From G963665975 sp963665975 (GTDB taxonomy: Bacteria > Bacteroidota > Rhodothermia > Rhodothermales > Bin80), in contig OY762508.1 in assembly GCA_963665975.1 (NCBI GenBank), positions 3,038,001 to 3,102,000 on the forward strand: 64,000 nt of DNA. The letters run 5' to 3'. Every line of letters begins with the position of its first letter. The stretch's first letter is position 1. The notes beneath the pieces are model-generated. The model was not told the origin of the DNA, made no database searches, and worked only from the letters and a program-made list of their open reading frames with translations. This document shows positions 27,001 through 34,929 of the stretch, in pieces. A program made the translations under genes and the position numbers.

Positions 27001-27164
27001 CGCGAACTCAGGTTATTGCCGACAAGAATGATATGATCTCCCTTGTGAATAGTCAGTGGGGCATTGCTATTGGGAAGCCATTGCACCAGGAGCCACGCGG
27101 CGAATAGTATGCCGGCGAGCATCCACACGGTATGGCTTCTTCCAGTAGTAGGGTTGGTTTTCAT
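24006..27164 (-). CDS. SGNH-hydrolase / PVC-type propeller / HEAT / cytochrome c fusion protein
   Basis: A protein of about 1052 residues anchored by an N-terminal transmembrane helix (VWMLAGILFAAWLLVQWL). Residues about 45-290 look like an SGNH/GDSL fold (HIILVGNNLSSRMM, VIVAFFGYNES, LTDAGYARLATLLADELF). Residues about 385-720 are a PVC-type membrane-bound dehydrogenase propeller (LFASEKEFTDLANPVQLSFD, LEDTDGDGKADRQTTFADGL, VDWHNVLIGHMQHNSRDP). HEAT-like helices follow, then a cytochrome c with GYCGTCHMSDGKG at about 940. It probably oxidises or de-esterifies a sugar in the envelope and passes electrons to the haem. Operon partner of the sulfatase 37 bp downstream. Confidence 0.85.
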   Translation of the reverse strand: MKTNPTTGRSHTVWMLAGILFAAWLLVQWLPNSNAPLTIHKGDHIILVGNNLSSRMMQFGHFETELHLRYPDSLLLIRNMGDGGNTPGFRPHSGRVSPWAFPGADSFQTELAQPSGSQGHFATPDEWLTTLEADVIVAFFGYNESFQGEAGLASFTAELEAFADHSLAQNYNGHAPPRLAIVSPIAFEDLSHLHDLPDGRQENARLTRYVEAMRGVAKRKQVHFVDAFAPSQAWFADNTEPLTIDGSQLTDAGYARLATLLADELFGEAPTLAESMRAAVRESVLDKNWFWHNDFKIPNGVHVFGRRYNPFGPENYPAELAKVREMTLVRDTAIWMTARGNSYDLAAADSRTTVLPSIETNYEPSEKNGDPVYLYGQDAVDKITVPPGYHIALFASEKEFTDLANPVQLSFDNQGRLWVSTMPTYPHYRPGDARPDDKILILEDTDGDGKADRQTTFADGLHLPVGFEFAPEGVFVSQGTNLVLLRDTDGDDRADTREIILSGFDDHDTHHAIGAFCADPSGAIYMAEGVFLHSNVETSYGPVRATNGGFYRFNPQRRRLERTAQLPIPNPWGIAFDDWGQNFFAETSGPDVRWMMPGSIKPRYGVATHKSYNLIEEAHRVRPTAGLEFVSSRHFPEDVQGDLLINNTIGFLGMKQHVLTDDGTGYASRHRQDLVTGDDPNFRPVDMEFAPDGSLYLVDWHNVLIGHMQHNSRDPLRDHAHGRIYRITYPAKPLVEPAHIAGAPIETLLDNLLLPEYRTRYRTRRELRGRSASDVLPLLRAWTASLDPEDPRYEHHLLEALWVSWGLNRVDDSLLRRLLKAEDYRARTAAVRVLRYTGHQIEDQAALLLAAAQDPHGRVRLEAMVAASWLQPEDGLPVATAASQAPLDKWMINASVTTLAHLSGETVQVTPDEDAGVDLTGSDLDAFKLGKQFFGRDGYCGTCHMSDGKGVPAAGFPPLGGTEWVVGDPDRLIKLTLDGLIGPIEVLGKEYPGTVPMTPFRGLLDDGEIAAVLTFVRNAFGNAAPAISPEQVAAVRAATADRQGFYTADELR

Positions 27165-27727
27165 TGGCATGGGATTGACACGACAGTCAGACCTGGACAT
27201 AGGATTGAATCATCAGTTCTGAACCTAAGAGGATCCCTGATGAAATGCCATAGTGAGCACAATTGCCGGGGCAATATGATAACGGAGTAGGTGTACAGTT
27301 GCGCGTGTGGATCCGACCTTGTCGAGGTTACTCAAGGGCGGGTGTAGAGTCCAGTCAATCAGCAAGGTGTCCAAACGGTGCCCAGAACGACCCGCGTTAC
27401 GGGCCCGTGACGACAAGAGGGAAGAATAAAGTTCTGACCGCGCGCGTGCGGCTAACACGGCACATGTATGGCGTTTTAAGGGGCACATGCAAGCCTATAC
27501 CAAGTGCAGTGTGTACCCGAGACACATAGACCTCCTCCGCCTTCGCGGACGGATACGTGGGCAGCGTCAAGCAGACCCCAGGACGCTAACGAGCCGGATA
27601 TTAGTTGGGTGCGGACAGGGTGACGTGATATGTGCGTGGGGATTGTGTTTGCGCCGAGTCCTGCCGGGGTTGTTTGCGGGCCCGTCACGGTGAGCGCAAC
27701 TGCTCCGGCCTCCGTTGCATTGTGTGG
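27165..27727. other. Intergenic region without recognisable gene
   Basis: 563 bp between the start of the SGNH/cytochrome fusion gene and the stop of the giant autotransporter gene. Small open frames lack recognisable domains. The promoter for the fusion gene should be at its left side; no clear motif or terminator was seen. Confidence 0.35.
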
Positions 27728-30700
27728 TCACCACCGCAGCGTCGCGTGGGTGCTGATGCCGTACACGACAGGCTGTGCGACATGTCCTCGTGCGGTTCCG
27801 GATGCGGACAGCGCCAGTCCGTTTTGCAGCCTCACTTCGTAGCCAAGCCGATACTCCCGGCCACCCTCCCGCATGGTCACCGCAAAGACCGGACGCGCCA
27901 CCCCTGTCGGGTGCGCCACTCCATACCCCAACAACAACTCCACGCGTTGTTGACCGGACGCGCTGATCGCCGCTTGCTCTACCGAAGGGTGACGCCACAG
28001 CGCCTGCATCCCGCCAGACTGCCCTGCCCCCCATACCGGACGCAGTTCCGCTGTCGGACCCAGACCGCCCGCCGCACCGTAACGCAGCGTAGCCGCCACT
28101 CCCCATTCCGTAAACCCTTCCGACGCATGCGTCGCCAACCCCCGTGCACCCACTTCCGCACGCAGCTTGCTGCCCGCATGCGCCAGACGCACACCTCCTC
28201 CCATCTCAAGCCCCAACCCCGTCTCCGCGTCCCCACCATCCCCACGAAACGCAACCTCCACATACGGACGTACCGTCCTGCCCACCAAAACGCTGCCTTC
28301 CAGACCCGCCCGCAAACGGCTCACCAGGATCCGCCTCGCTTCCTCTGCATCTACCCGGACAACAAACGCATCCGCCTCGTACGACAACCGCGCCGTTCCG
28401 CCTTGTACCAGCGTACCGGTCGCTCCCGCCGCCACCAGGCTCGCGGCAAGCTCCGCCTCTACACGCTTGGCGCCTTCCACCTCCGCCGTGCCCCGACCCA
28501 GACCCCCCAACACCCAGATGTCGCTCGACCACAAACGGTAACTCACATACGGATACACTCCCGTAAGCCTCGCACCCGTCTTCCCGTCCGCCGCATACGC
28601 CTCGAACGTGCCCGCCCCATTGCTGTACGCCAGAACAAGCCCCGCCAACAGCCCGCTCCGCCAACGGTAGTCCGCTCCAAACGACGCCGTGGTCACATCC
28701 GCGCGCAACGACAACGCACTCTCCCGACCGCCCCACCGAGTGAATGCGCCACGACCCCACACGCTGAACGCACCACCACCGACAGACGAACGGGTCAACA
28801 GACCGCAACCCGCCAACAACTCTCCCGCCGACGGATTCCAGTGCGGATTCGCGTACCGCACCAGCTGCAACCCCTCCCCAGCCACCGGTGCGCACACAGG
28901 AGCAACCTCCCGCAACCGTTCTCCCACCGCCTCGGTCACATGCGAAGCCGACGTGCGAGCAAAACGCGCAAGATACGCCGCCAACACGCCCGTCTCTATC
29001 GGCTCCTCCTCCACTATCGTCGCCATCGCCTCCGCATCCTCCAACAACGCGTTCGATGCCGACGCCAACACCAACGTAAACGTCTCCTCCCGCCAGTCCC
29101 GCTCCCCACGCAACAACCGCACTCCCACCTCCTTTTGCATCGCACCCGGAACAAACGTGAGCGTGCCCGAGGTCTCCTCATAGTCCGTTCCCGCCTCCGC
29201 CGTGCCGTCAACAGTCCGGTAGCCGACCGTTACCAATCGCGTGCTCGGCATCGAGAGCCGCACCGTAAAGACCGCCGCCTCACCGTCCTCACGCACCAGA
29301 ATATCGTCGATCCGCAAATGCGGCATCCCGTCGTTGTCTCCAATCGTTCCGGTAGCCACACCCCGCGCAATCACCGCATTCCTCGGACCCGAAAGCGTCA
29401 CCTGAAACGTCTCGTGATCCTCATCCATCGCGTCTTCCTCCACCGTGATGGCTACCACCCCCTCTGTACTGCCGCGTTCAAACACCACGATCCCCCGCGA
29501 TGCCGCGTAGTCCAACCCCGCTTCCGCCGTCATGTCCGAAGATTCAAAAAACACACTCACCACACGCGAACTCGTCCGGCTCAGCCGCACCGGAAGATGC
29601 AGCAACCCCGCATCCTCCGTGGCGCGACCATCGTAGATACTGATCGTCAGCGGCTCGTCATTGTCCGTAATCGTACCCCGACCTGTACCCTCTACAATCT
29701 CCGCATTCACCGCTCCGCTCAACCGCACCAAAAACGTCTCGTCCGGCTCGTCCACATCGTCCTCCAACACCGACACAACGATCCCCTTCTCCACTTCGCC
29801 CGGTGCAAACTCCACCCTGCCGCTCGTCTCGGTGTAGTCCGCGCCCGCCTCCGCCGTCTCGTCCGAAGTCGCATACAACACACGCACCACACGCAAACTC
29901 GTCCGGCTCAGCCGCACCGGAAGAACCAGCAACCCCGCATCCTCCGAGGCGCGACCATCATAGATGCTGACCGTCAGCAGCTCGTCATTGTCCGTAATCG
30001 TGCCCCGACCGGCGCCACCTGCTATCTCCGCATCCACCACTCCGCTCAACCGCACCAGAAACGTCTCGTCCGGCTCGTCCACATCGTCCTCCAACACCGG
30101 CACCACAATCCGCTTCTCCACTTCGCCCGGTGCAAAATGCAAGGCGCCACTCGTCTCGGTGTAGTCCGCACCCACTGTCGCCGTCTCGTCCGTGGTCGCA
30201 TAATTCGCCCGCACCGCCATCGCACTCTGACCGCTCAACCGCACCGTGAAGACCGCGCTTCCCGCATCCTCTCCTACCGTCACATCGTCTATGCGCATGT
30301 GCAGCGGCGCCTCGTCATCCACAATCGTACCCGTGCTTGTACCGGCTCCCAGATCCGCATGCTGCACCCCGCTCAGCACCAGCGTAAACGTCTCTTCCGG
30401 CTCGCGTACCGCATCATCCACAATAGACACTCGGAGCATGCCTGCCCTCTCCCCGGGTGCAATGCGCAGCGTACCCGATACCCCCTCGTAGTCTGAACCC
30501 GCCTGCGCCGTACCGTCCACTGTCGCATACACTGCCGTCACCTCGTACGCGCTCGGTGCGCTCAGTGTGACCGCAAACAACGCACTGCCAGCCCCTTCAA
30601 ACACCCGCACGCCCTGCACCACGTCCAGCACCGGTGTACGGTCGTCATCCACAATCGTACCTGTCGCCTCCGGCACCGCAACCACCGCATGCTCCACGCC

Positions 30701-33352
30701 GCTTAGTAGCACCTGAAACGTCTCGTCCGGCTCGTCAAGCGCGTCATCCAACAGAGACACCACAATCGTCTGCTCCGTCTCTCCAGGCGCAAACCGCACG
30801 CTCCCTGCCGCGCGAACGTAATCCAACCCCTCCAACGCCGACGCTCCCCGCGTCTCGTAGAACGCGCTTACCGCTACCGGACTGGGCCTGTTCAGACGCA
30901 CCGCAAACACCATGTGCTCGGAACCCTCCTCCGCCCTCACATCCGCAATCCGAAGATACACCGCATCGTCATCCACGATCGTACCCACTCCTTCCCTATC
31001 TGCAATCTCCGCGTTTCGAGGCGCACTCAACACAAGCGTAAACGTCTCGTTCTCCTCCCATTCCGCGTCGTCCGTAATCGGCACCCTGACGGGTTGACTC
31101 ACCACCCCGGACGAAAACTCCAGCATGCCGCTTCGTGCTTCGTAGTCCAACCCCGCCGTCGCCGTACCGTCTACCGTCGCGTAGGCCAACCGTACGATCT
31201 GCACCGGATTCGGCCGGTCCAACGATACCGTAAAGCGCACCTCGCCATCCGCCTCCCCTACCGTCACGTCATCCACACGCAACCCATACCGGTCGTTGTC
31301 CCGAATCGTGCCCTCGCCTGTGTGGTCGCCCAGCACCGCACCCGCAGCATTGTTCAACACGACCGTGAACGTCTCGTCCTCTTCAAAACGCTCATCATCA
31401 ATCACGACCACCTCCACCTGCCCGCTCAACTCCCCCGGAAGAATCACAAGCTCCTCGGAGACCGGAACATAGTCCGCTCCCGCCGTCGCCGTACCGTCGA
31501 CGCTCGTGTAGGGCACCGTAACCGGACCGGTAGACGGTGCACTAACACGCACCGTGAACACCGCACGCCCCTCATCCTCCGCCACCACGACATCGTCGAT
31601 CGACACTACCGTGAAATCGTCGTCAACGATCGTCACCGTCGCCGCGCCTCGCGAGATGTCCGCGTTCTGCGCCCCGCTCAGCTGCACCTGAAACGTCTCG
31701 TCTCCTTCGACCAGGGCATCATCCAGAATCACAATCCGGATGCTCTTCTCCGTATCGCCGGGCGCAAAGACCAGATCCGATTCCCCTGCCGTATAATCTG
31801 CTCCCGCTGTCGCGGTACCATCCGCCGTGGAAACATGCACCCGAACCTCCTCCGTGCTGGATGGCGTCAAACGCACAGATACCACCGCCTCACCCGCACT
31901 CTCGCTCACAACTGCATCCGTTATCCGCAGCGTGGCAACCTTGTCATCGTCGATTATTGTCACCGTCGCCGCGCTTCGCGAGATGTCCGCGTTCTGCGCC
32001 CCGCTCAGCTGCACCTGAAACGTCTCGTCTCCTTCGACCAGGGCATCGTCCAGAATCACAATCCGGATGCTCTTCTCCGTATCGCCGGGCGCAAAGACCA
32101 GATCCGATGTCCCTGCGGTGTAGTCTGCTCCCGCTGTCGCGGTACCATCCGCCGTGGAAACATGCACCCGAACCTCCTCCGTGCTGGATGGCGTCAAACG
32201 CACAGATACCACCGCCTCCCCCGCGCTCTCGCTTCCAACCGCATTTTCTACCCGCAGCGTGGCAACTTGGTCATCGTCGATTATAGTCACCGTCGCCGCG
32301 CTTCGCGCGATGTCCGCATTCTGCGCCCCGCTCAACCGTGCCTGAAACGTCTCGTCTCCTTCGACCAGGGCATCATCCAGAATCACAATCCGGATGCTCT
32401 TCTGCGTCTCGCCGGGCGCAAAGACCAGATCCGATGCCCCTGCCGTGTAGTCGACTTCCGCTGTTGCGGTACCGTCCGCCGTGGCAACATGCACCCGAAC
32501 CTCCTCCTCGCTGGCTGGCGTCAAACGCACAGATACCACCGCCTCACGCGCGCTCTCGATCACCGTTACGTCACCCACCGAGAGCGTCGACACTGGAGAC
32601 GAGGAACAGTTAGGGCCAACAGCGTAATCGCGGGATCTGACCTCAGCAAGCCAGTCCTGAAAGGGTGCGTTCAACGGGGCGCATAGACCATGGTTGTTGG
32701 ACCAGTCGAACCATTCAAGAACGCCTAGCTGCGTCAGGCTCATCGGCAACGGATCCGTAAACTTGTTACGGTCTAAACTAAGGACTCTGAGCATACTGAC
32801 GTTGCCCAGCTCAGGCGGAATCGAACCGCTTAGTGAGTTCGAATGGAGAATAAGCCAATAGAGCGTTGCGAGGTTGCCCAGCTCGGGTGGAATCGAACCG
32901 CTTAGCGCATTGTTATAGAGATGAAGGTATTCGAGCTTTGCGAGGTTGCCCAGCTCGGGCGGAATCGAACCGCTTAGTCTATTGTTAACGAGATTAAGGA
33001 TTTTGAGATTCGTGAGATTGCCCAGTTCGGATGGAATCGAACCAGTGAGATTGTTGTTCGCCAGGCTAAGCACGGTCAACGAATCGTTGGTGTAGGTTAC
33101 TCCGTGCCACGTACTCAATTCAGCAGCAGTGGGTACCTTGGTCGTGTCCCAGTTGGCGTTGTTGTTCCAGTTGTCGCCGTCCGTAACGTCATACAGGGTC
33201 TTCAAGATGTCGAACACGGCCGAGACCTCCTGGGCTGCGACAACCTGCACGGACAACATACAGGCCACGGCGGCCACGCCGAGGCGGACCGAAGGGCCGC
33301 CAGGACGTCGGAGCCACCGCAACTGCTTGCGAGTGTGCAGGAAGGAAATCAT
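27728..33352 (-). CDS. Giant LRR + Calx-beta + autotransporter beta-barrel surface protein
   Basis: About 1874 residues (1888 from an alternative start at 33394). A long signal peptide ends VQVVAAQ. About residues 85-250 are plant-type leucine-rich repeats (repeated GSIPPELGNL). About 255-1460 hold 11 Calx-beta domains of close to 109 residues, each with a TADGTATAxxDYTA-type and a DETFxVxLSG motif and ending in an acidic DDD/DND linker. The last 400 residues form an autotransporter-type beta-barrel (VWGRGAFTRWGG...) ending in an aromatic residue, ATLRW. It is predicted to be an outer-membrane-anchored, calcium-binding adhesin. No neighbouring operon partner. Confidence 0.88.
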   Translation of the reverse strand: MISFLHTRKQLRWLRRPGGPSVRLGVAAVACMLSVQVVAAQEVSAVFDILKTLYDVTDGDNWNNNANWDTTKVPTAAELSTWHGVTYTNDSLTVLSLANNNLTGSIPSELGNLTNLKILNLVNNRLSGSIPPELGNLAKLEYLHLYNNALSGSIPPELGNLATLYWLILHSNSLSGSIPPELGNVSMLRVLSLDRNKFTDPLPMSLTQLGVLEWFDWSNNHGLCAPLNAPFQDWLAEVRSRDYAVGPNCSSSPVSTLSVGDVTVIESAREAVVSVRLTPASEEEVRVHVATADGTATAEVDYTAGASDLVFAPGETQKSIRIVILDDALVEGDETFQARLSGAQNADIARSAATVTIIDDDQVATLRVENAVGSESAGEAVVSVRLTPSSTEEVRVHVSTADGTATAGADYTAGTSDLVFAPGDTEKSIRIVILDDALVEGDETFQVQLSGAQNADISRSAATVTIIDDDKVATLRITDAVVSESAGEAVVSVRLTPSSTEEVRVHVSTADGTATAGADYTAGESDLVFAPGDTEKSIRIVILDDALVEGDETFQVQLSGAQNADISRGAATVTIVDDDFTVVSIDDVVVAEDEGRAVFTVRVSAPSTGPVTVPYTSVDGTATAGADYVPVSEELVILPGELSGQVEVVVIDDERFEEDETFTVVLNNAAGAVLGDHTGEGTIRDNDRYGLRVDDVTVGEADGEVRFTVSLDRPNPVQIVRLAYATVDGTATAGLDYEARSGMLEFSSGVVSQPVRVPITDDAEWEENETFTLVLSAPRNAEIADREGVGTIVDDDAVYLRIADVRAEEGSEHMVFAVRLNRPSPVAVSAFYETRGASALEGLDYVRAAGSVRFAPGETEQTIVVSLLDDALDEPDETFQVLLSGVEHAVVAVPEATGTIVDDDRTPVLDVVQGVRVFEGAGSALFAVTLSAPSAYEVTAVYATVDGTAQAGSDYEGVSGTLRIAPGERAGMLRVSIVDDAVREPEETFTLVLSGVQHADLGAGTSTGTIVDDEAPLHMRIDDVTVGEDAGSAVFTVRLSGQSAMAVRANYATTDETATVGADYTETSGALHFAPGEVEKRIVVPVLEDDVDEPDETFLVRLSGVVDAEIAGGAGRGTITDNDELLTVSIYDGRASEDAGLLVLPVRLSRTSLRVVRVLYATSDETAEAGADYTETSGRVEFAPGEVEKGIVVSVLEDDVDEPDETFLVRLSGAVNAEIVEGTGRGTITDNDEPLTISIYDGRATEDAGLLHLPVRLSRTSSRVVSVFFESSDMTAEAGLDYAASRGIVVFERGSTEGVVAITVEEDAMDEDHETFQVTLSGPRNAVIARGVATGTIGDNDGMPHLRIDDILVREDGEAAVFTVRLSMPSTRLVTVGYRTVDGTAEAGTDYEETSGTLTFVPGAMQKEVGVRLLRGERDWREETFTLVLASASNALLEDAEAMATIVEEEPIETGVLAAYLARFARTSASHVTEAVGERLREVAPVCAPVAGEGLQLVRYANPHWNPSAGELLAGCGLLTRSSVGGGAFSVWGRGAFTRWGGRESALSLRADVTTASFGADYRWRSGLLAGLVLAYSNGAGTFEAYAADGKTGARLTGVYPYVSYRLWSSDIWVLGGLGRGTAEVEGAKRVEAELAASLVAAGATGTLVQGGTARLSYEADAFVVRVDAEEARRILVSRLRAGLEGSVLVGRTVRPYVEVAFRGDGGDAETGLGLEMGGGVRLAHAGSKLRAEVGARGLATHASEGFTEWGVAATLRYGAAGGLGPTAELRPVWGAGQSGGMQALWRHPSVEQAAISASGQQRVELLLGYGVAHPTGVARPVFAVTMREGGREYRLGYEVRLQNGLALSASGTARGHVAQPVVYGISTHATLRW
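31613..32593 (-). repeat. Three tandem 327-bp DNA repeats encoding Calx-beta units 1-3
   Basis: Units 1-3 of the giant protein (about residues 268-594 of the 1888-residue frame) are nearly identical in protein and DNA, for example the shared 20-mer CAGAATCACAATCCGGATGC occurs once per unit. Units 4-11 have diverged. The pattern indicates recent in-frame duplication and possible length variation. Confidence 0.85.
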
Positions 33353-33599
33353 AGTTGTAGGCAGTGCGGCATTCTTGCAGGTGTGCATTTGCACAAACGC
33401 ACGGCTGGGCGCGACAAGCAGGGTCCAGGAGGAGAAGGGAGGTGGGGATCTTCACGCATGACTATTTTCAATCGCGTCGGTGAAAAGGAGTGGGAAGTGC
33501 CTGCGGCATCGTTAGGGTACACGATTAAGATCTCTCCCTGACCCGAACTCTGTAGAGTCACAGTCATGGTCTCCACAACGTAGGCTTAGTATTACGTTT

Positions 33600-33629
33600 G
33601 ACCTACCCCGCTTTTACGGACGGCTGGTC
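33600..33629 (+). repeat. Hairpin repeat A (IS-end-like)
   Basis: Reads GACCTACCCCGCTTTTACGG then ACGGCTGGTC: GACC and GGTC pair around a CCCCGC..TTT.ACGGACGG core shared with repeat B. The core resembles terminal repeats of some IS3-family elements (TGACCTgCCCC...), which is a remembered resemblance only. Confidence 0.5.
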
Positions 33630-33782
33630 TTTCTTAGTGACTGCGTTAACCCCGCAATGGGTTAATCTAGCCTTAGAGTAATATTAGCCATCTAGTTGTA
33701 CATTGTGCGTGAACATCAGGGACTGATTCGTGTTCTTATTGTGTTTTTTATAGCTATCGCTGTACATTGTTTGTATTCATAT

Positions 33783-33815
33783 AGATCTACCCCGCATTCA
33801 CGGACGGTTAGATCT
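33783..33815 (+). repeat. Hairpin repeat B (IS-end-like)
   Basis: Same core as repeat A (CCCCGCATTCACGGACGG), enclosed by a perfect 7-bp inverted repeat AGATCTA/TAGATCT (33783-33789 and 33809-33815). Core is conserved while the stem sequence differs from A but still pairs. Both copies have the same orientation. Confidence 0.5.
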
Positions 33816-33943
33816 TGGGGTTGATGATGAATGATTTGGTTCATTCTGCCTCCTCTTGTACCGGTGAGAAAGGCAAGGGATTGCCCCAAAGCTAGTTGGC
33901 TGGGGTGTGGTTAAGCAACTTCAACCACAAACCCAACCGACAC

Positions 33944-34876
33944 ATGAATCCACATTCATTTTCCTTCCCTGATTTGCCGCCGGATGCGCCGGCACCCCTG
34001 GAGGGCACCGGGCACGAGGTGCGTCTGCACCTGTTGCGACACTATGCGGACGTGATCCGGCTGTTGGCCGATGAATTGCTGTCCCGGTCTGTGGTGCCAC
34101 CGGCGGCCCGTGCGCCGATTGCGCCTGCGCCACCGGTTGAAGCGGTGGCTGAGCCACGCGCCGTGCCGGAGGACGAAGACCGTCTTACCACGGCGTTGGC
34201 GCTGTTGCAGACGCGCAGTCTGGCAGAGGATCCTGTTGTCGCCGTGTGGCTTGGCGGGCTGCAACTGCGCGGATTGCACATCGTGCTCTGCATGGGGGTT
34301 ACGCTAATGGGCTATCGCCGCATGTTGGACGTTGTTGCGTGTGCGCCGGAAGATGTGCCGTGTCTGACGGAATTCTAGCAACGTCTAGTGGCACGCGGGT
34401 TGTCCGCGGACGAAGGGCTTTTGTGCATTTTGCCCCATAGGGCTGCAAACAGCCGTACGGAGCGTGTTCGGCCCTCGAATCGCTATTCAGTGCTGTTTGA
34501 ATGCCAAACTGCCCACGTTACCGGTGGGTTGTCCGATCCGGTGCGCGGCGACTATCGTAGCCGTTTGCGGCAGGTCTGGCAGCTGTCCGATGCGAACAAG
34601 GCCGAAGCCGCACTCATGGACATCCACGCGGAGTTGAAGCACATCAACCGTTCGGCAGCCAATGCGCTGCTGGAAGGCTTGCAAGAGACCCTCACGATCC
34701 AGCGCACTGGACAGCTGTTGAAGGCAGACAGGGGGTTGCGCGTCCTGCACGGGTTGCATGCGGTGGGCCGTACGTTGGTGGTTCCCGCCAGCGCGGTGTT
34801 TCAGTGCATGGAGCGCATGGCGCTCGCGCTACTGGAACAGGAAGCCGGCCTGCGCCGCGTAGCCCATGCGGTGTAG
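33944..34876 (+). pseudogene. IS256-like transposase homologue lacking DDE residues, one amber codon
   Basis: One frame of 311 codons interrupted only by TAG at 34376-34378. Its second half matches the neighbouring IS256 transposase segment by segment: GLQLRGLHIVLCMGVTLMGY against GKCLQGVQMIVAMGVTVTGK, and IHAELKHINRSAANALLEGL against IHAELTHSCPKAAASLSEGL. All three catalytic acids are gone: the IDG Asp is Gly, the ILDG Asp is Pro (ILPH), and the TTNxIE Glu region reads VLHGLHA. The N-terminal part is Ala/Pro-rich and shorter than the usual DNA-binding region. It could be a decayed gene or a non-catalytic accessory protein; the near-intact frame makes the choice unclear. Confidence 0.6.
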
Positions 34877-34929
34877 CGTCCGGTTCTTCGTACCGCTCTC
34901 TAAACCCTGCCCACATAACCACACAAGAC

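Larger units (their letters stand above)
33395..33943. other. AT-richer intergenic region with repeated motifs
   Basis: 549 bp between the giant autotransporter gene and the first IS256-like gene. It contains no gene but several repeats: two hairpin copies (33600-33629 and 33783-33815), a TTAACCC/GGGTTAA inverted repeat at 33646-33665, and TGTACATTGT at 33697-33706 and again at 33761-33770. It is probably the end of a mobile-element block plus the autotransporter's promoter region. Confidence 0.5.

Noticed and set aside
27632..30496. A 954-residue plus-strand open frame, Arg- and His-rich
   Set aside because: It is antisense to the giant LRR/Calx-beta gene. Its composition is the mirror of the repeated GC-rich coding strand and it has no domain.
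31613..32593. Regular 327-bp periodicity considered as a CRISPR-like or satellite array
   Set aside because: The period is a whole number of codons and encodes complete Calx-beta domains, so it is protein repeat structure.
30914..32686. A 590-residue plus-strand open frame with internal repeats
   Set aside because: It is antisense to the Calx-beta repeats; its own repeats are a shadow of theirs.
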